DNA from: an uncultured Streptococcus sp.
GTDB lineage: Bacteria; Bacillota; Bacilli; Lactobacillales; Streptococcaceae
Assembly (NCBI RefSeq): GCF_959025735.1
Contig: NZ_CAUFJQ010000055.1
Span: forward strand, 1 to 12,610
DNA length: 12,610 bases
Direction: 5' to 3'
Positions 6,392 to 12,610 of the stretch are shown piece after piece. Position numbers and translations under genes: made by a program. How positions within the stretch are numbered: the stretch's first letter is position 1; each line of letters starts with the position of its first letter. A model generated the notes under the pieces. The model saw only the letters and a program-made list of their open reading frames with translations, did no database searches and was not told the origin of the DNA.

Positions 6392-6406
6392 CTCACGAAT
6401 CGTGAG
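6392..6406 (+). repeat. Inverted repeat in the clpP 5' UTR
   Basis: CTCACGA-A-TCGTGAG is a perfect 7-bp inverted repeat around one base. It lies downstream of the predicted start site and 29 nt before the ATG. It could be a second operator or a mRNA 5' hairpin; with a one-base spacer the inner pairs would have to open in RNA. Confidence 0.5.
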
Positions 6407-6435
6407 AATGAATGGATACTAAAGGAGAAGAATAG

Positions 6436-7026
6436 ATGATTCCAGTAGTTATTGAACAAACCAGCCGTGGAGAACGTTCTTACGATATTTATTCCCGTCT
6501 GTTGAAAGATCGAATTATCATGGTAACAGGACCAGTTGAGGACCAAATGGCTAACTCCATTATCGCTCAATTGCTCTTCTTGGATGCCCAAGATAATACA
6601 AAAGATATCTATATGTATATCAATACACCAGGGGGTTCTGTCTCTGCAGGTCTCGCCATCGTAGATACCATGAACTTTATCAAGTCAGATGTCCAAACCA
6701 TTGTCATGGGGATGGCAGCCTCTATGGGGACTGTCATTGCTTCAAGCGGTGCGAAAGGCAAACGCTTCATGTTGCCAAATGCAGAGTACATGATTCACCA
6801 ACCAATGGGTGGTACTGGTGGTGGTACCCAACAAACTGATATGGCAATTGCAGCAGAACACTTACTCAAAACACGGAACAACTTGGAAAAAATCCTTGCG
6901 GAAAATTCAGGTCAATCCATTGAAAAAGTGCATGCAGATGCTGAACGTGACAATTGGATGAGCGCGCAAGAAACTCTTGAATATGGTTTTATTGATGAAA
7001 TCATGGCCAATAATAAATTGGGCTAA
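6436..7026 (+). CDS. clpP: ATP-dependent Clp protease proteolytic subunit
   Basis: The 196-aa serine peptidase forms the tetradecameric chamber that degrades proteins unfolded by ClpC, ClpE or ClpX. The catalytic triad is visible: S96 in GMAASMGT, H121 in YMIHQPMGG and D172 in AERDNWM. The oxyanion segment NTPGGSVSAGLAI (about residues 64-76) and the Gly-rich GGTGGGTQQTD handle region are intact. AAAGGAG lies about 8 nt upstream of the ATG. The CtsR box and dedicated promoter indicate heat- and stress-inducible expression. Length and motifs are normal. Confidence 0.97.
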   Translation: MIPVVIEQTSRGERSYDIYSRLLKDRIIMVTGPVEDQMANSIIAQLLFLDAQDNTKDIYMYINTPGGSVSAGLAIVDTMNFIKSDVQTIVMGMAASMGTVIASSGAKGKRFMLPNAEYMIHQPMGGTGGGTQQTDMAIAAEHLLKTRNNLEKILAENSGQSIEKVHADAERDNWMSAQETLEYGFIDEIMANNKLG

Positions 7027-7050
7027 ACCATCCTCTGGAATGGTCCAACG

Positions 7051-7075
7051 AGGCTAGGCACTGTCTAGCCTTTTT
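7051..7075 (+). terminator. Intrinsic terminator of clpP
   Basis: AGGCTAG (7051-7057) pairs perfectly with CTAGCCT (7065-7071), with a 7-nt loop and a five-T tail (7071-7075). A smaller hairpin ACCAT/ATGGT (7027-7044) sits directly after the clpP stop. Confidence 0.75.
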
Positions 7076-7111
7076 GGCTCTCATAAAAGAGTAGTTCTTT
7101 TTCTTGAAATT

Positions 7112-7120
7112 TGATATACT
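7112..7120 (+). promoter_or_regulatory. Extended -10 promoter of ylbG
   Basis: TGATATACT has the TGn extension before TATACT (7115-7120). No good -35 lies at the right spacing. It gives ylbG a very short leader with the RBS AAAGGG at 7135-7140. Confidence 0.5.
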
Positions 7121-7147
7121 AGTAACAGAACTAGAAAGGGATTGACC

Positions 7148-7426
7148 ATGTTTGAGAAACAAGAAAGAACAGGCTTGATTGTTAAATTGTATTACAATCG
7201 AGACGGGAAAAAATTACAATCTGTCGGAGATGTCTTGTACCACTCTAAGAAATGCCGCTATGTCCAATTGTATGTGGACAGTGACAAGGCCGATCAAGTC
7301 ATGGAAGACTTAAAGAAAGAACGTTATGTCAAAAAGGTCTTGCCTTGTCATCTCAAAGATTTAGATACGGATTTTGTGGGGAGTTTGCAGCGATTGGAGG
7401 CCCCATCCGTGGTCACAGAAGGATAG
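7148..7426 (+). CDS. ylbG: YlbG family small cytosolic protein (DUF2129)
   Basis: The 92-aa, soluble, charged protein has no signal peptide or membrane segment. The opening ERTGLIVKLYYNRDGKKLQSVGDVLYHSKKCRYVQLYVD and the later segment VKKVLPCHLKDLDTDF match the YlbG (DUF2129/UPF0298) family. The family lies near clpP in streptococci and has no firmly known biochemical role that I can state. The ATG at 7148 is chosen because AAAGGG ends 7 nt upstream; an in-frame TTG two codons earlier is too close to the RBS. It has its own weak promoter and a strong terminator. Confidence 0.8.
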   Translation: MFEKQERTGLIVKLYYNRDGKKLQSVGDVLYHSKKCRYVQLYVDSDKADQVMEDLKKERYVKKVLPCHLKDLDTDFVGSLQRLEAPSVVTEG

Positions 7427-7460
7427 AAAACGCAATCATTTGATGGATTGCGTTTTTTTT
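7427..7460 (+). terminator. Intrinsic terminator of ylbG
   Basis: AAAACGCAATC (7427-7437) pairs perfectly with GATTGCGTTTT (7446-7456), followed by a T run to 7460. It begins at the base after the ylbG stop and separates ylbG from the liv operon. Confidence 0.9.
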
Positions 7461-7461
7461 A

Positions 7462-7490
7462 TTGACAATTGTCAGATAATTCGGTATATT
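7462..7490 (+). promoter_or_regulatory. liv operon promoter
   Basis: TTGACA (7462-7467), a 17-bp spacer and TATATT (7485-7490) form a near-consensus promoter. A 12-bp perfect palindrome TGACAATTGTCA (7463-7474) covers the -35 element. The livJ RBS AAGGAG is at 7519-7524. Confidence 0.85.
7467..7481 (+). promoter_or_regulatory. CodY-like box in the liv promoter
   Basis: AATTGTCAGATAATT differs at two positions from the CodY consensus AATTTTCWGAAAATT and lies between -35 and -10. CodY represses branched-chain amino-acid uptake in Gram-positives when isoleucine and GTP are plentiful, so this is the expected target. Binding here is inferred. Confidence 0.65.
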
Positions 7491-7534
7491 CTTAATGTAT
7501 TTATTTTAAGATTCATTTAAGGAGATCATTACAA

Positions 7535-8692
7535 ATGAAGAAAAAATTTGCTCTTTCATTTTTAACCATTGCAAGTGTCGCTCTTCTTGCGGCTTGTGGT
7601 GAAGTTTCTACTTCAGGTTCAAACACAACTGGTAACGAAATCGGTAAAGAACTAAAAGTCGGTTTTAACTTTGAAAAAACTGGTGAAGTAGCAGCCTACG
7701 GTAGTGCTGAACAAAAAGGTGCTCAACTAGCCGTTGATGAAATCAACGCTAAGGGTGGAGCTGACGGTAAGAAGATTGTTGTTACAGATAAAGATAACAA
7801 ATCTGAAACAGCTGAAGCGGCTACTGTTACAACAAACCTTGTCACTCAATCAAAAGTAAATGCTCTTGTAGGACCTGCGACTTCAGGTGCTACTGCAGCA
7901 GCGGTTGCCAACGCTGGTAAAGCAGGTGTTCCATTGGTAACACCATCTGCAACTCAAGATGATTTGACAAAAGGTCAAGATTACCTCTTCCGTGCAACCT
8001 TCATCGATAGCTTCCAAGGAAAAATCATTGCTAAGTACACAACTGATAACTTGAAAGCGAAGAAAGTCGTTCTTTACTACGATAACTCATCTGACTATGC
8101 GAAAGGGATTGCTGAAGCCTTCAAGAAATCTTACAAAGGTGAAATCGTAGCAACAGAAACCTTCCAATCTAAGGATACAGACTTCCAAGCTGCTCTTACA
8201 AAAATCAAAGATAAAGACTTCGATGCGATTGTTCTTCCAGGTTACTACACAGAAACTGGTAAGATCGTAAACCAAGCGCGTGGTATGGGAATCAAACAAC
8301 CAATCATTGGTGGGGATGGATTTAGCGATGCTAAGTTCGTTGAACAAGCAACACCTGCTGCAGCTACAGACATCTACTACGTAGCTGGATTCTCTACTGA
8401 AGGTGAAATGACTGATAAAGCCAAGAAATTCGTAGAAGCCTACAAAGCGAAATACAATGAAGAACCTTCAATGTTCGCAGCTTTGGCTTATGATTCAGTT
8501 TACATGGTTGCAGAAGCATCTAAAGGTGCTAAGAACTCTGTCGAATTGAAAGATAACCTTGCGAAGTTGAAAGACTTGGAAGGTGTGACTGGTACAATGT
8601 CAATTGACAAGAACCACAACCCGGTTAAATCAGCTCTTATGATTGGCTTGAAAGATGGTAAAGTCAAATCAGTTGAGTCTGTTAAACCATAA
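7535..8692 (+). CDS. livJ: Branched-chain amino-acid ABC transporter substrate-binding lipoprotein
   Basis: The 385-aa protein has a lipoprotein signal peptide: MKKKF, a hydrophobic stretch, and the lipobox LLAAC with the lipidated cysteine at residue 21. The mature part is a periplasmic-binding-protein type 1 fold (LivJ family), with EIGKELKVGFNFEKTGEVAAYG near the start and VGPATSGATAAA around residue 110. It would be anchored outside the membrane and deliver leucine, isoleucine and valine to LivHMGF. It is the first gene of the liv operon and is followed by a hairpin that probably makes it more abundant than the rest. Exact substrate preference cannot be read from the sequence. Confidence 0.93.
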   Translation: MKKKFALSFLTIASVALLAACGEVSTSGSNTTGNEIGKELKVGFNFEKTGEVAAYGSAEQKGAQLAVDEINAKGGADGKKIVVTDKDNKSETAEAATVTTNLVTQSKVNALVGPATSGATAAAVANAGKAGVPLVTPSATQDDLTKGQDYLFRATFIDSFQGKIIAKYTTDNLKAKKVVLYYDNSSDYAKGIAEAFKKSYKGEIVATETFQSKDTDFQAALTKIKDKDFDAIVLPGYYTETGKIVNQARGMGIKQPIIGGDGFSDAKFVEQATPAAATDIYYVAGFSTEGEMTDKAKKFVEAYKAKYNEEPSMFAALAYDSVYMVAEASKGAKNSVELKDNLAKLKDLEGVTGTMSIDKNHNPVKSALMIGLKDGKVKSVESVKP

Positions 8693-8714
8693 TTATCATT
8701 TGTTGTTTGTACAA

Positions 8715-8750
8715 GAGGCTGGGAGAATGAAAATTCCTGGCCTCGCTCTT
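8715..8750 (+). terminator. Intercistronic hairpin between livJ and livH (partial terminator)
   Basis: GAGGCTGGGA (8715-8724) pairs with TCCTGGCCTC (8735-8744) over 10 bp with two G-U pairs. Only a broken T-rich tail (CTCTTTATTG) follows. It resembles the hairpin at 12559-12584. A leaky terminator or 3'-end stabiliser after the binding-protein gene is common in ABC operons and would give more livJ than livHMGF mRNA. Confidence 0.6.
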
Positions 8751-8773
8751 TATTGTTAGAAAGGATGGTTCAT

Positions 8774-9643
8774 ATGCTTCAGCAATTAGTGAACGGTCTA
8801 ATCTTGGGAAGCGTCTATGCACTCTTGGCCCTTGGTTATACCATGGTGTATGGAATTATCAAATTGATCAACTTTGCCCATGGAGATATCTACATGGTAG
8901 GTGCCTTTATGGGATATTTCTTATTGAACTCGTGGAAAGTGAACTTCTTTGTAGCCTTGCTCCTAGCCATGGTTGGGACGGCTATTTTAGGGGTTGTAAT
9001 TGAATACCTGGCTTATCGTCCGCTTCGTCATTCGACTCGGATTGCAGCCTTGATCACAGCCATCGGGGTTTCCTTCTTGCTCGAATATGGGATGGTCTTC
9101 TTTGTAGGGGCCAATACCCGTTCTTTCCCGCAAGTGATTAAAACGGTTCGTTACAACTTCGGTCCTATTTCAATCTCCAATATTCAGTTGATGATCTTGG
9201 GAGTGTCTGTTTTCTTGATGGTCGCTCTTCAATTTATTATTCAAAAGACAAAGATGGGGAAAGCCATGCGGGCTGTATCTGTCGATAGTGATGCCGCTCA
9301 ATTGATGGGGATTAACGTAAACCGTACGATCAGTTTTACCTTTGCTTTGGGATCAGCCTTGGCTGGTGCTGGTGGTGTTTTGATTGGTTTGTATTACAAC
9401 TCGATCGAGCCTTTGATGGGGATGACACCAGGGATCAAAGCCTTTGTCGCAGCCGTTCTTGGAGGAATCGGAATCATTCCAGGTGCTGCCCTAGGTGGAT
9501 TTGTTATCGGTTTGTTGGAAACCTTCGCTACAGCGATCGGTCTTTCAGACTTCCGTGATGCCATTGTGTATGCCATCTTGATTGTGATCTTGCTCATCCG
9601 TCCAGCAGGTATCCTCGGTAAAAATGTGAAAGAGAAGGTGTAA
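8774..9643 (+). CDS. livH: Branched-chain amino-acid ABC transporter permease LivH
   Basis: The 289-aa integral membrane permease has about eight hydrophobic segments. The N-terminal LVNGLILGSVYALLALGYTM and the following INFAHGD are LivH hallmarks. AVLGGIGIIPGAALGGFVIG near residues 230-249 is the conserved cytoplasmic loop and helix that contacts the ATPases. The ATG at 8774 is used because AAAGGAT lies 8 nt upstream; an in-frame TTG at 8753 overlaps the tail of the livJ hairpin and lacks an RBS. It pairs with LivM to form the channel; the livM ATG follows three bases after its stop. Confidence 0.93.
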   Translation: MLQQLVNGLILGSVYALLALGYTMVYGIIKLINFAHGDIYMVGAFMGYFLLNSWKVNFFVALLLAMVGTAILGVVIEYLAYRPLRHSTRIAALITAIGVSFLLEYGMVFFVGANTRSFPQVIKTVRYNFGPISISNIQLMILGVSVFLMVALQFIIQKTKMGKAMRAVSVDSDAAQLMGINVNRTISFTFALGSALAGAGGVLIGLYYNSIEPLMGMTPGIKAFVAAVLGGIGIIPGAALGGFVIGLLETFATAIGLSDFRDAIVYAILIVILLIRPAGILGKNVKEKV

Positions 9644-9646
9644 GCC

Positions 9647-10594
9647 ATGAAACAAAATTTAAAAGTGAATTTAGTCTGGCTTGGTCTTTTGGTCGCAGGT
9701 TTTGCCTTGATCCAAGTCTTGGTTGCAGCGGGTGTGCTCAACCTCTTCTATATCCAAATTTTAGAACAAATCGGAATTAATATTATCCTTGCAGTTGGTT
9801 TGAACCTCATCGTTGGTTTCTCAGGTCAATTCTCACTCGGGCATGCCGGATTTATGGCGATTGGTGCCTATTCTGCAGCCATTCTCGGTTCTAAATCACC
9901 AACCTATGGGGCTTTCTTTGGTGCGATGGTTTTAGGTGCTTTGAATGCTGGTGTCGTTGCCTTGATCGTTGGGGTTCCAACCCTTCGTTTGAAAGGGGAC
10001 TACCTCGCGATTGCGACACTTGGGGTTTCTGAAATCATCCGGATCTTGATCGTCAATGGTGGTACTCTAACAAATGGTGCTGCTGGGATCCTTGGTTTGC
10101 CAGCCTTTACAACTTGGCAATTGGTTTACCTCTTTGTTGTCATTACAACGATCTTTACGATTAACTTCTTACGCAGTCCAATTGGACGCTCTACCCTTTC
10201 TGTTCGTGAAGATGAAATCGCGGCAGAATCTGTTGGGATCAATACGACCAAAGTCAAAGTCATCGCCTTTGTATTTGGTGCGATCACAGCGGCGATTGCT
10301 GGATCTCTCCAAGCCGGCTTTATCGGCTCTGTTGTTCCTAAAGACTACTCTTTCACCAATACTATTAATGTCTTGATCATTGTCGTGTTTGGTGGTTTGG
10401 GATCAATGTCCGGAACAGTTGTGGCAGCCATCGTCTTGGGTATCTTGAACATGGTGCTTCAAGACTTCTCAAGTGTACGTATGATCATTTACTCATTGGC
10501 TTTGATTCTCGTGATGATCTTCCGTCCAGGTGGTCTTCTTGGAACATGGGAATTCAGCTTGAAAAAACTACTCTCAAAAAAGGAGGCTAACTAA
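9647..10594 (+). CDS. livM: Branched-chain amino-acid ABC transporter permease LivM
   Basis: The 315-aa integral membrane protein is the second permease. Conserved blocks are NLIVGFSGQFSLGHAGFMAIGAY (about residues 53-75), TLRLKGDYLAIATLG (about 112-126) and VVFGGLGSMSGTVVAAIVLG (about 247-266), the last including the ATPase-contact loop. It starts three bases after livH, with GAGAAGGTG as RBS. Its stop TAA overlaps the livG start by one base (TAATG), indicating translational coupling. Length is normal for streptococcal LivM. Confidence 0.93.
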   Translation: MKQNLKVNLVWLGLLVAGFALIQVLVAAGVLNLFYIQILEQIGINIILAVGLNLIVGFSGQFSLGHAGFMAIGAYSAAILGSKSPTYGAFFGAMVLGALNAGVVALIVGVPTLRLKGDYLAIATLGVSEIIRILIVNGGTLTNGAAGILGLPAFTTWQLVYLFVVITTIFTINFLRSPIGRSTLSVREDEIAAESVGINTTKVKVIAFVFGAITAAIAGSLQAGFIGSVVPKDYSFTNTINVLIIVVFGGLGSMSGTVVAAIVLGILNMVLQDFSSVRMIIYSLALILVMIFRPGGLLGTWEFSLKKLLSKKEAN

Positions 10595-11358
10595 TGGCAC
10601 TTCTTGAAGTAAAAAATTTAACAAAAAACTTTGGTGGTTTGACAGCCGTTGGGGATGTGACCATGGAACTCAATGAAGGGGAATTGGTTGGATTGATCGG
10701 ACCAAACGGTGCCGGTAAAACAACCCTCTTCAACCTCCTAACAGGGGTATATGAACCAAGTGAAGGGACCATTACCTTAGATGGTCAGTTGCTAAATGGT
10801 AAAGCACCATATAAAATCGCTGCAGGTGGTCTGGGACGGACTTTCCAAAATATTCGTCTCTTTAAAGATTTAAGCGTTTTGGACAATGTCTTGATTGCCT
10901 TTGCCAATCACCACAAACCACATGTCTTTGCGAGTCTTTTCCGCTTGCCAAGCTATTACAAGAATGAAGAAGCTTTGAAAGCGAAAGCCCTTGAATTGTT
11001 AGCGATTTTTGGTTTGGAAAAAGAAGCAGATACCTTGGCCAAAAACTTAGCTTACGGACAACAACGTCACTTGGAGATCGTTCGTGCCCTTGCTACAGAG
11101 CCAAAAATCCTCTTCTTGGATGAACCTGCTGCAGGGATGAACCCTCAAGAAACAGCAGAATTGACCCAATTGATCCGTCGCATTCAAAAAGAATTTAATA
11201 TTACGATCATGCTGATCGAGCACGATATGAGCTTGGTTATGGAAGTAACAGAACGGATTTATGTATTGGAATATGGTCGCTTGATTGCCCATGGTACGCC
11301 AGATGAAATCAAGACCAACAAACGCGTAATCGAAGCATATCTAGGAGGTGAAGCCTAA
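10594..11358 (+). CDS. livG: Branched-chain amino-acid ABC transporter ATPase LivG
   Basis: The 254-aa ATP-binding subunit has Walker A GPNGAGKTT (36-44, K42), the signature region as AYGQQRHLEI (about 153-162) in place of LSGGQ, which is characteristic of LivG, Walker B LFLDEP with D176-E177, and H210 in IEHD as the switch histidine. A perfect AGGAGG (10581-10586) precedes the start, which overlaps the livM stop. It works as a heterodimer with LivF on the inner face of the LivHM channel. Its own stop overlaps the livF ATG. Confidence 0.95.
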   Translation: MALLEVKNLTKNFGGLTAVGDVTMELNEGELVGLIGPNGAGKTTLFNLLTGVYEPSEGTITLDGQLLNGKAPYKIAAGGLGRTFQNIRLFKDLSVLDNVLIAFANHHKPHVFASLFRLPSYYKNEEALKAKALELLAIFGLEKEADTLAKNLAYGQQRHLEIVRALATEPKILFLDEPAAGMNPQETAELTQLIRRIQKEFNITIMLIEHDMSLVMEVTERIYVLEYGRLIAHGTPDEIKTNKRVIEAYLGGEA

Positions 11359-12068
11359 TGTCTATGTTAAAAGTTGAAAATCTTTCTGTACACTATGGCA
11401 TGATCCAGGCTGTCCGTGATGTCAGTTTCGAGGTGAATGAAGGGGAAGTTGTTTCTCTTATCGGTGCTAACGGTGCTGGGAAAACATCTATTCTTCGTAC
11501 GATTTCAGGTTTGGTGCGTCCAAGTGCTGGGAAAATCGAGTTTTTAGGTCAGGAGATTCAAAAGGTTCCGGCTCAAAAGATTGTAGCAGCAGGACTCTCT
11601 CAAGTTCCAGAAGGCCGCCACGTCTTTCCAGGCTTAACTGTTATGGAAAACTTGGAGATGGGAGCTTTCTTGAAGAAAGATCGAGAAGAAAATCAAGCTA
11701 ACTTGAAGAAAGTCTTTTCTCGTTTCCCACGTTTGGAAGAACGGAAGAACCAAGATGCAGCAACCCTATCTGGTGGGGAACAACAAATGCTCGCAATGGG
11801 TCGTGCACTCATGTCAACGCCAAAACTCTTGCTTCTGGATGAACCTTCTATGGGATTGGCTCCAATCTTTATCCAAGAAATCTTTGATATCATCCAAGAT
11901 ATCCAAAAACAAGGGACAACGGTTCTCTTGATCGAGCAAAATGCCAACAAGGCTCTTGCTATCGCAGACCGAGGTTATGTTTTGGAAACAGGGAAAGTCG
12001 TTCTTTCCGGAACAGGAAAAGAACTCTTAGCCTCAGAAGAAGTCCGCAAGGCCTACCTTGGTGGATAA
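11358..12068 (+). CDS. livF: Branched-chain amino-acid ABC transporter ATPase LivF
   Basis: The 236-aa ATP-binding subunit has Walker A GANGAGKTS (36-44), signature LSGGEQQ (137-143) and Walker B LLLLDEPS with D161-E162. The switch position is Q194 in IEQNA instead of histidine, the usual form in LivF, so the LivG/LivF pair is asymmetric: one partner carries the standard histidine, the other the standard signature. AGGAGGTGA (11343-11351) is an excellent RBS, and the ATG overlaps the livG stop by one base. I see no convincing terminator in the first 100 bases after it. Confidence 0.95.
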   Translation: MSMLKVENLSVHYGMIQAVRDVSFEVNEGEVVSLIGANGAGKTSILRTISGLVRPSAGKIEFLGQEIQKVPAQKIVAAGLSQVPEGRHVFPGLTVMENLEMGAFLKKDREENQANLKKVFSRFPRLEERKNQDAATLSGGEQQMLAMGRALMSTPKLLLLDEPSMGLAPIFIQEIFDIIQDIQKQGTTVLLIEQNANKALAIADRGYVLETGKVVLSGTGKELLASEEVRKAYLGG

Positions 12069-12372
12069 GATTTCTAAAGATTGTTTGAAAAGAAAAGTTA
12101 GCTAAACCTTTCTTCGGATTGATGATAAAGAAAATTTAGAAACTTTCCTTAGGTGAGTACGGGCGTTAGGTGAAATTATCCGGTGGATGATTTCAGCAAT
12201 CCAGGAAGTTCCATGACTAATTAAGATACAAAGGGCGTTTGCGGATAAAGTCAAAATAGGATGTTTGACGCAGAATCTTTCGATTCTAGGAGAACTTATC
12301 TTTTTGGCACAATCTGTGGCCCGTATTCAATTCGTTTTGAGCCCCTTCGCTTTTTAATTTCTGAGCTCAGGC

Positions 12373-12397
12373 TAAAACAGTTCCCCGAACTGTTTTA
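12373..12397. repeat. Perfect 11-bp inverted repeat with CCC loop
   Basis: TAAAACAGTTC and GAACTGTTTTA flank the loop CCC. The A/T-rich outer bases would act as a T tail in either direction, so it could end transcription on either strand. Confidence 0.6.
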
Positions 12398-12412
12398 CTC
12401 TCAAAACTCCCG

Positions 12413-12442
12413 AGTGCTTGAAACAAGATTGTTTCAAGCACT
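12413..12442. repeat. Perfect 13-bp inverted repeat
   Basis: AGTGCTTGAAACA (12413-12425) pairs perfectly with TGTTTCAAGCACT (12430-12442) across a 4-nt loop. A short T run (12442-12445) follows on the + strand. It is 15 bases from the neighbouring 11-bp repeat. Confidence 0.6.
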
Positions 12443-12557
12443 TTTCTCACGGCGGAAAGTTTCAATATACTCCCAAATGATTCAAAAAATAGCATAATTT
12501 CTATTATGAAGAATTATTAATCTTATTTTATAGGAAAAACAGTTTGAATATGTTCGA

Positions 12558-12597
12558 AGAGGCTGGGACAAAAGTCCTAGCCTCTCAATTATTTTTG
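12558..12597 (+). terminator. GAGGCTGGGAC-type hairpin (terminator/repeat)
   Basis: AGAGGCTGGGAC (12558-12569) pairs with GTCCTAGCCTCT (12574-12585) over 12 bp with one G-U and an AAAA loop, then CAATTATTTTT. Its left arm shares GAGGCTGGGA with the livJ-livH hairpin at 8715. This matches a sequence I recall as common between streptococcal genes. It may end a transcript or be a dispersed repeat copy. Confidence 0.6.
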
Positions 12598-12610
12598 GAT
12601 TGTCGAGCAA

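Larger units (their letters stand above)
12069..12557. other. Gene-poor region with several hairpins, identity unknown
   Basis: There is no convincing gene here. Four inverted repeats stand out: GAAATTATCC/GGATGATTTC (12172-12194, one G-U, 3-nt loop), AGAATC/GATTCT (12272-12287), TAAAACAGTTC/GAACTGTTTTA (12373-12397, perfect) and a 13-bp perfect stem at 12413-12442. A 78-codon ORF exists at 12261-12497 (+), and the opposite strand of about 12130-12480 also reads open for tens of codons between a handful of stops. Neither has a good RBS or a product I recognise. It could be a dispersed intergenic element, a structured RNA or a decayed gene. Confidence 0.5.

Noticed and set aside
7435..7535. 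T-box or leucine-type leader before livJ
   Set aside because: The predicted start site is near 7497, leaving a leader of about 40 nt, too short for a T-box, and no specifier structure is present.
12261..12497. 78-codon ORF on the + strand after livF
   Set aside because: There is no good RBS, no recognisable domain, and the ORF runs straight through two strong perfect inverted repeats. I describe it only as part of the unexplained region.

Overview
The window reads as chromosomal DNA of a low-GC Streptococcus, most likely an oral/viridans species. The evidence is the gene order upp-clpP-ylbG-livJHMGF, which is the order I know from S. pneumoniae and relatives, together with a streptococcal MET-box, a CtsR direct repeat, a CodY-like box and GAGGCTGGGA-type hairpins. 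All confidently called genes are on the + strand. There is no rRNA, tRNA, CRISPR array or recognisable transposase.

Layout. 1-129: regulatory region with a perfect 17-bp MET-box and an extended -10 promoter. 130-2392: metB-patB, two PLP enzymes of sulfur amino-acid metabolism in one tight operon. 2393-2794: a layered leader for the Mg2+ transporter, made of a consensus promoter, an M-box (Mg2+) riboswitch, an intrinsic terminator and then a 29-codon ORF with a strong ribosome binding site. 2795-5455: mgtA, a P-type ATPase, followed by a terminator. 5529-6306: upp with a structured leader. 6344-7026: clpP under a CtsR box. 7115-7460: ylbG with its own promoter and terminator. 7462-12068: the branched-chain amino-acid ABC transporter livJ-livH-livM-livG-livF, with a CodY-like box in the promoter and a hairpin between livJ and livHMGF. 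12069-12610: 542 bases with no convincing gene but several strong hairpins.

The most interesting item is the leader ORF at 2687-2776. Its product begins MIQIDDHPEPHRTSQ, an acidic and proline-rich N-terminus. It resembles in composition and position the enterobacterial MgtL peptide (MEPDPTPLP...), where such residues destabilise the translating ribosome at low Mg2+. Here the ORF lies downstream of an M-box terminator in a Gram-positive, and its second half folds into an 11-bp hairpin beside a possible Shine-Dalgarno-sequestering stem. This suggests a second, translation-based Mg2+ sensor stacked on the riboswitch. This is inference from sequence; I know of no description of it.

How the genes fit together: the window combines amino-acid supply (Met/Cys synthesis under a MET-box, branched-chain uptake under CodY), metal homeostasis (mgtA), pyrimidine salvage (upp) and proteolysis (clpP). 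Each unit has its own visible control signals.
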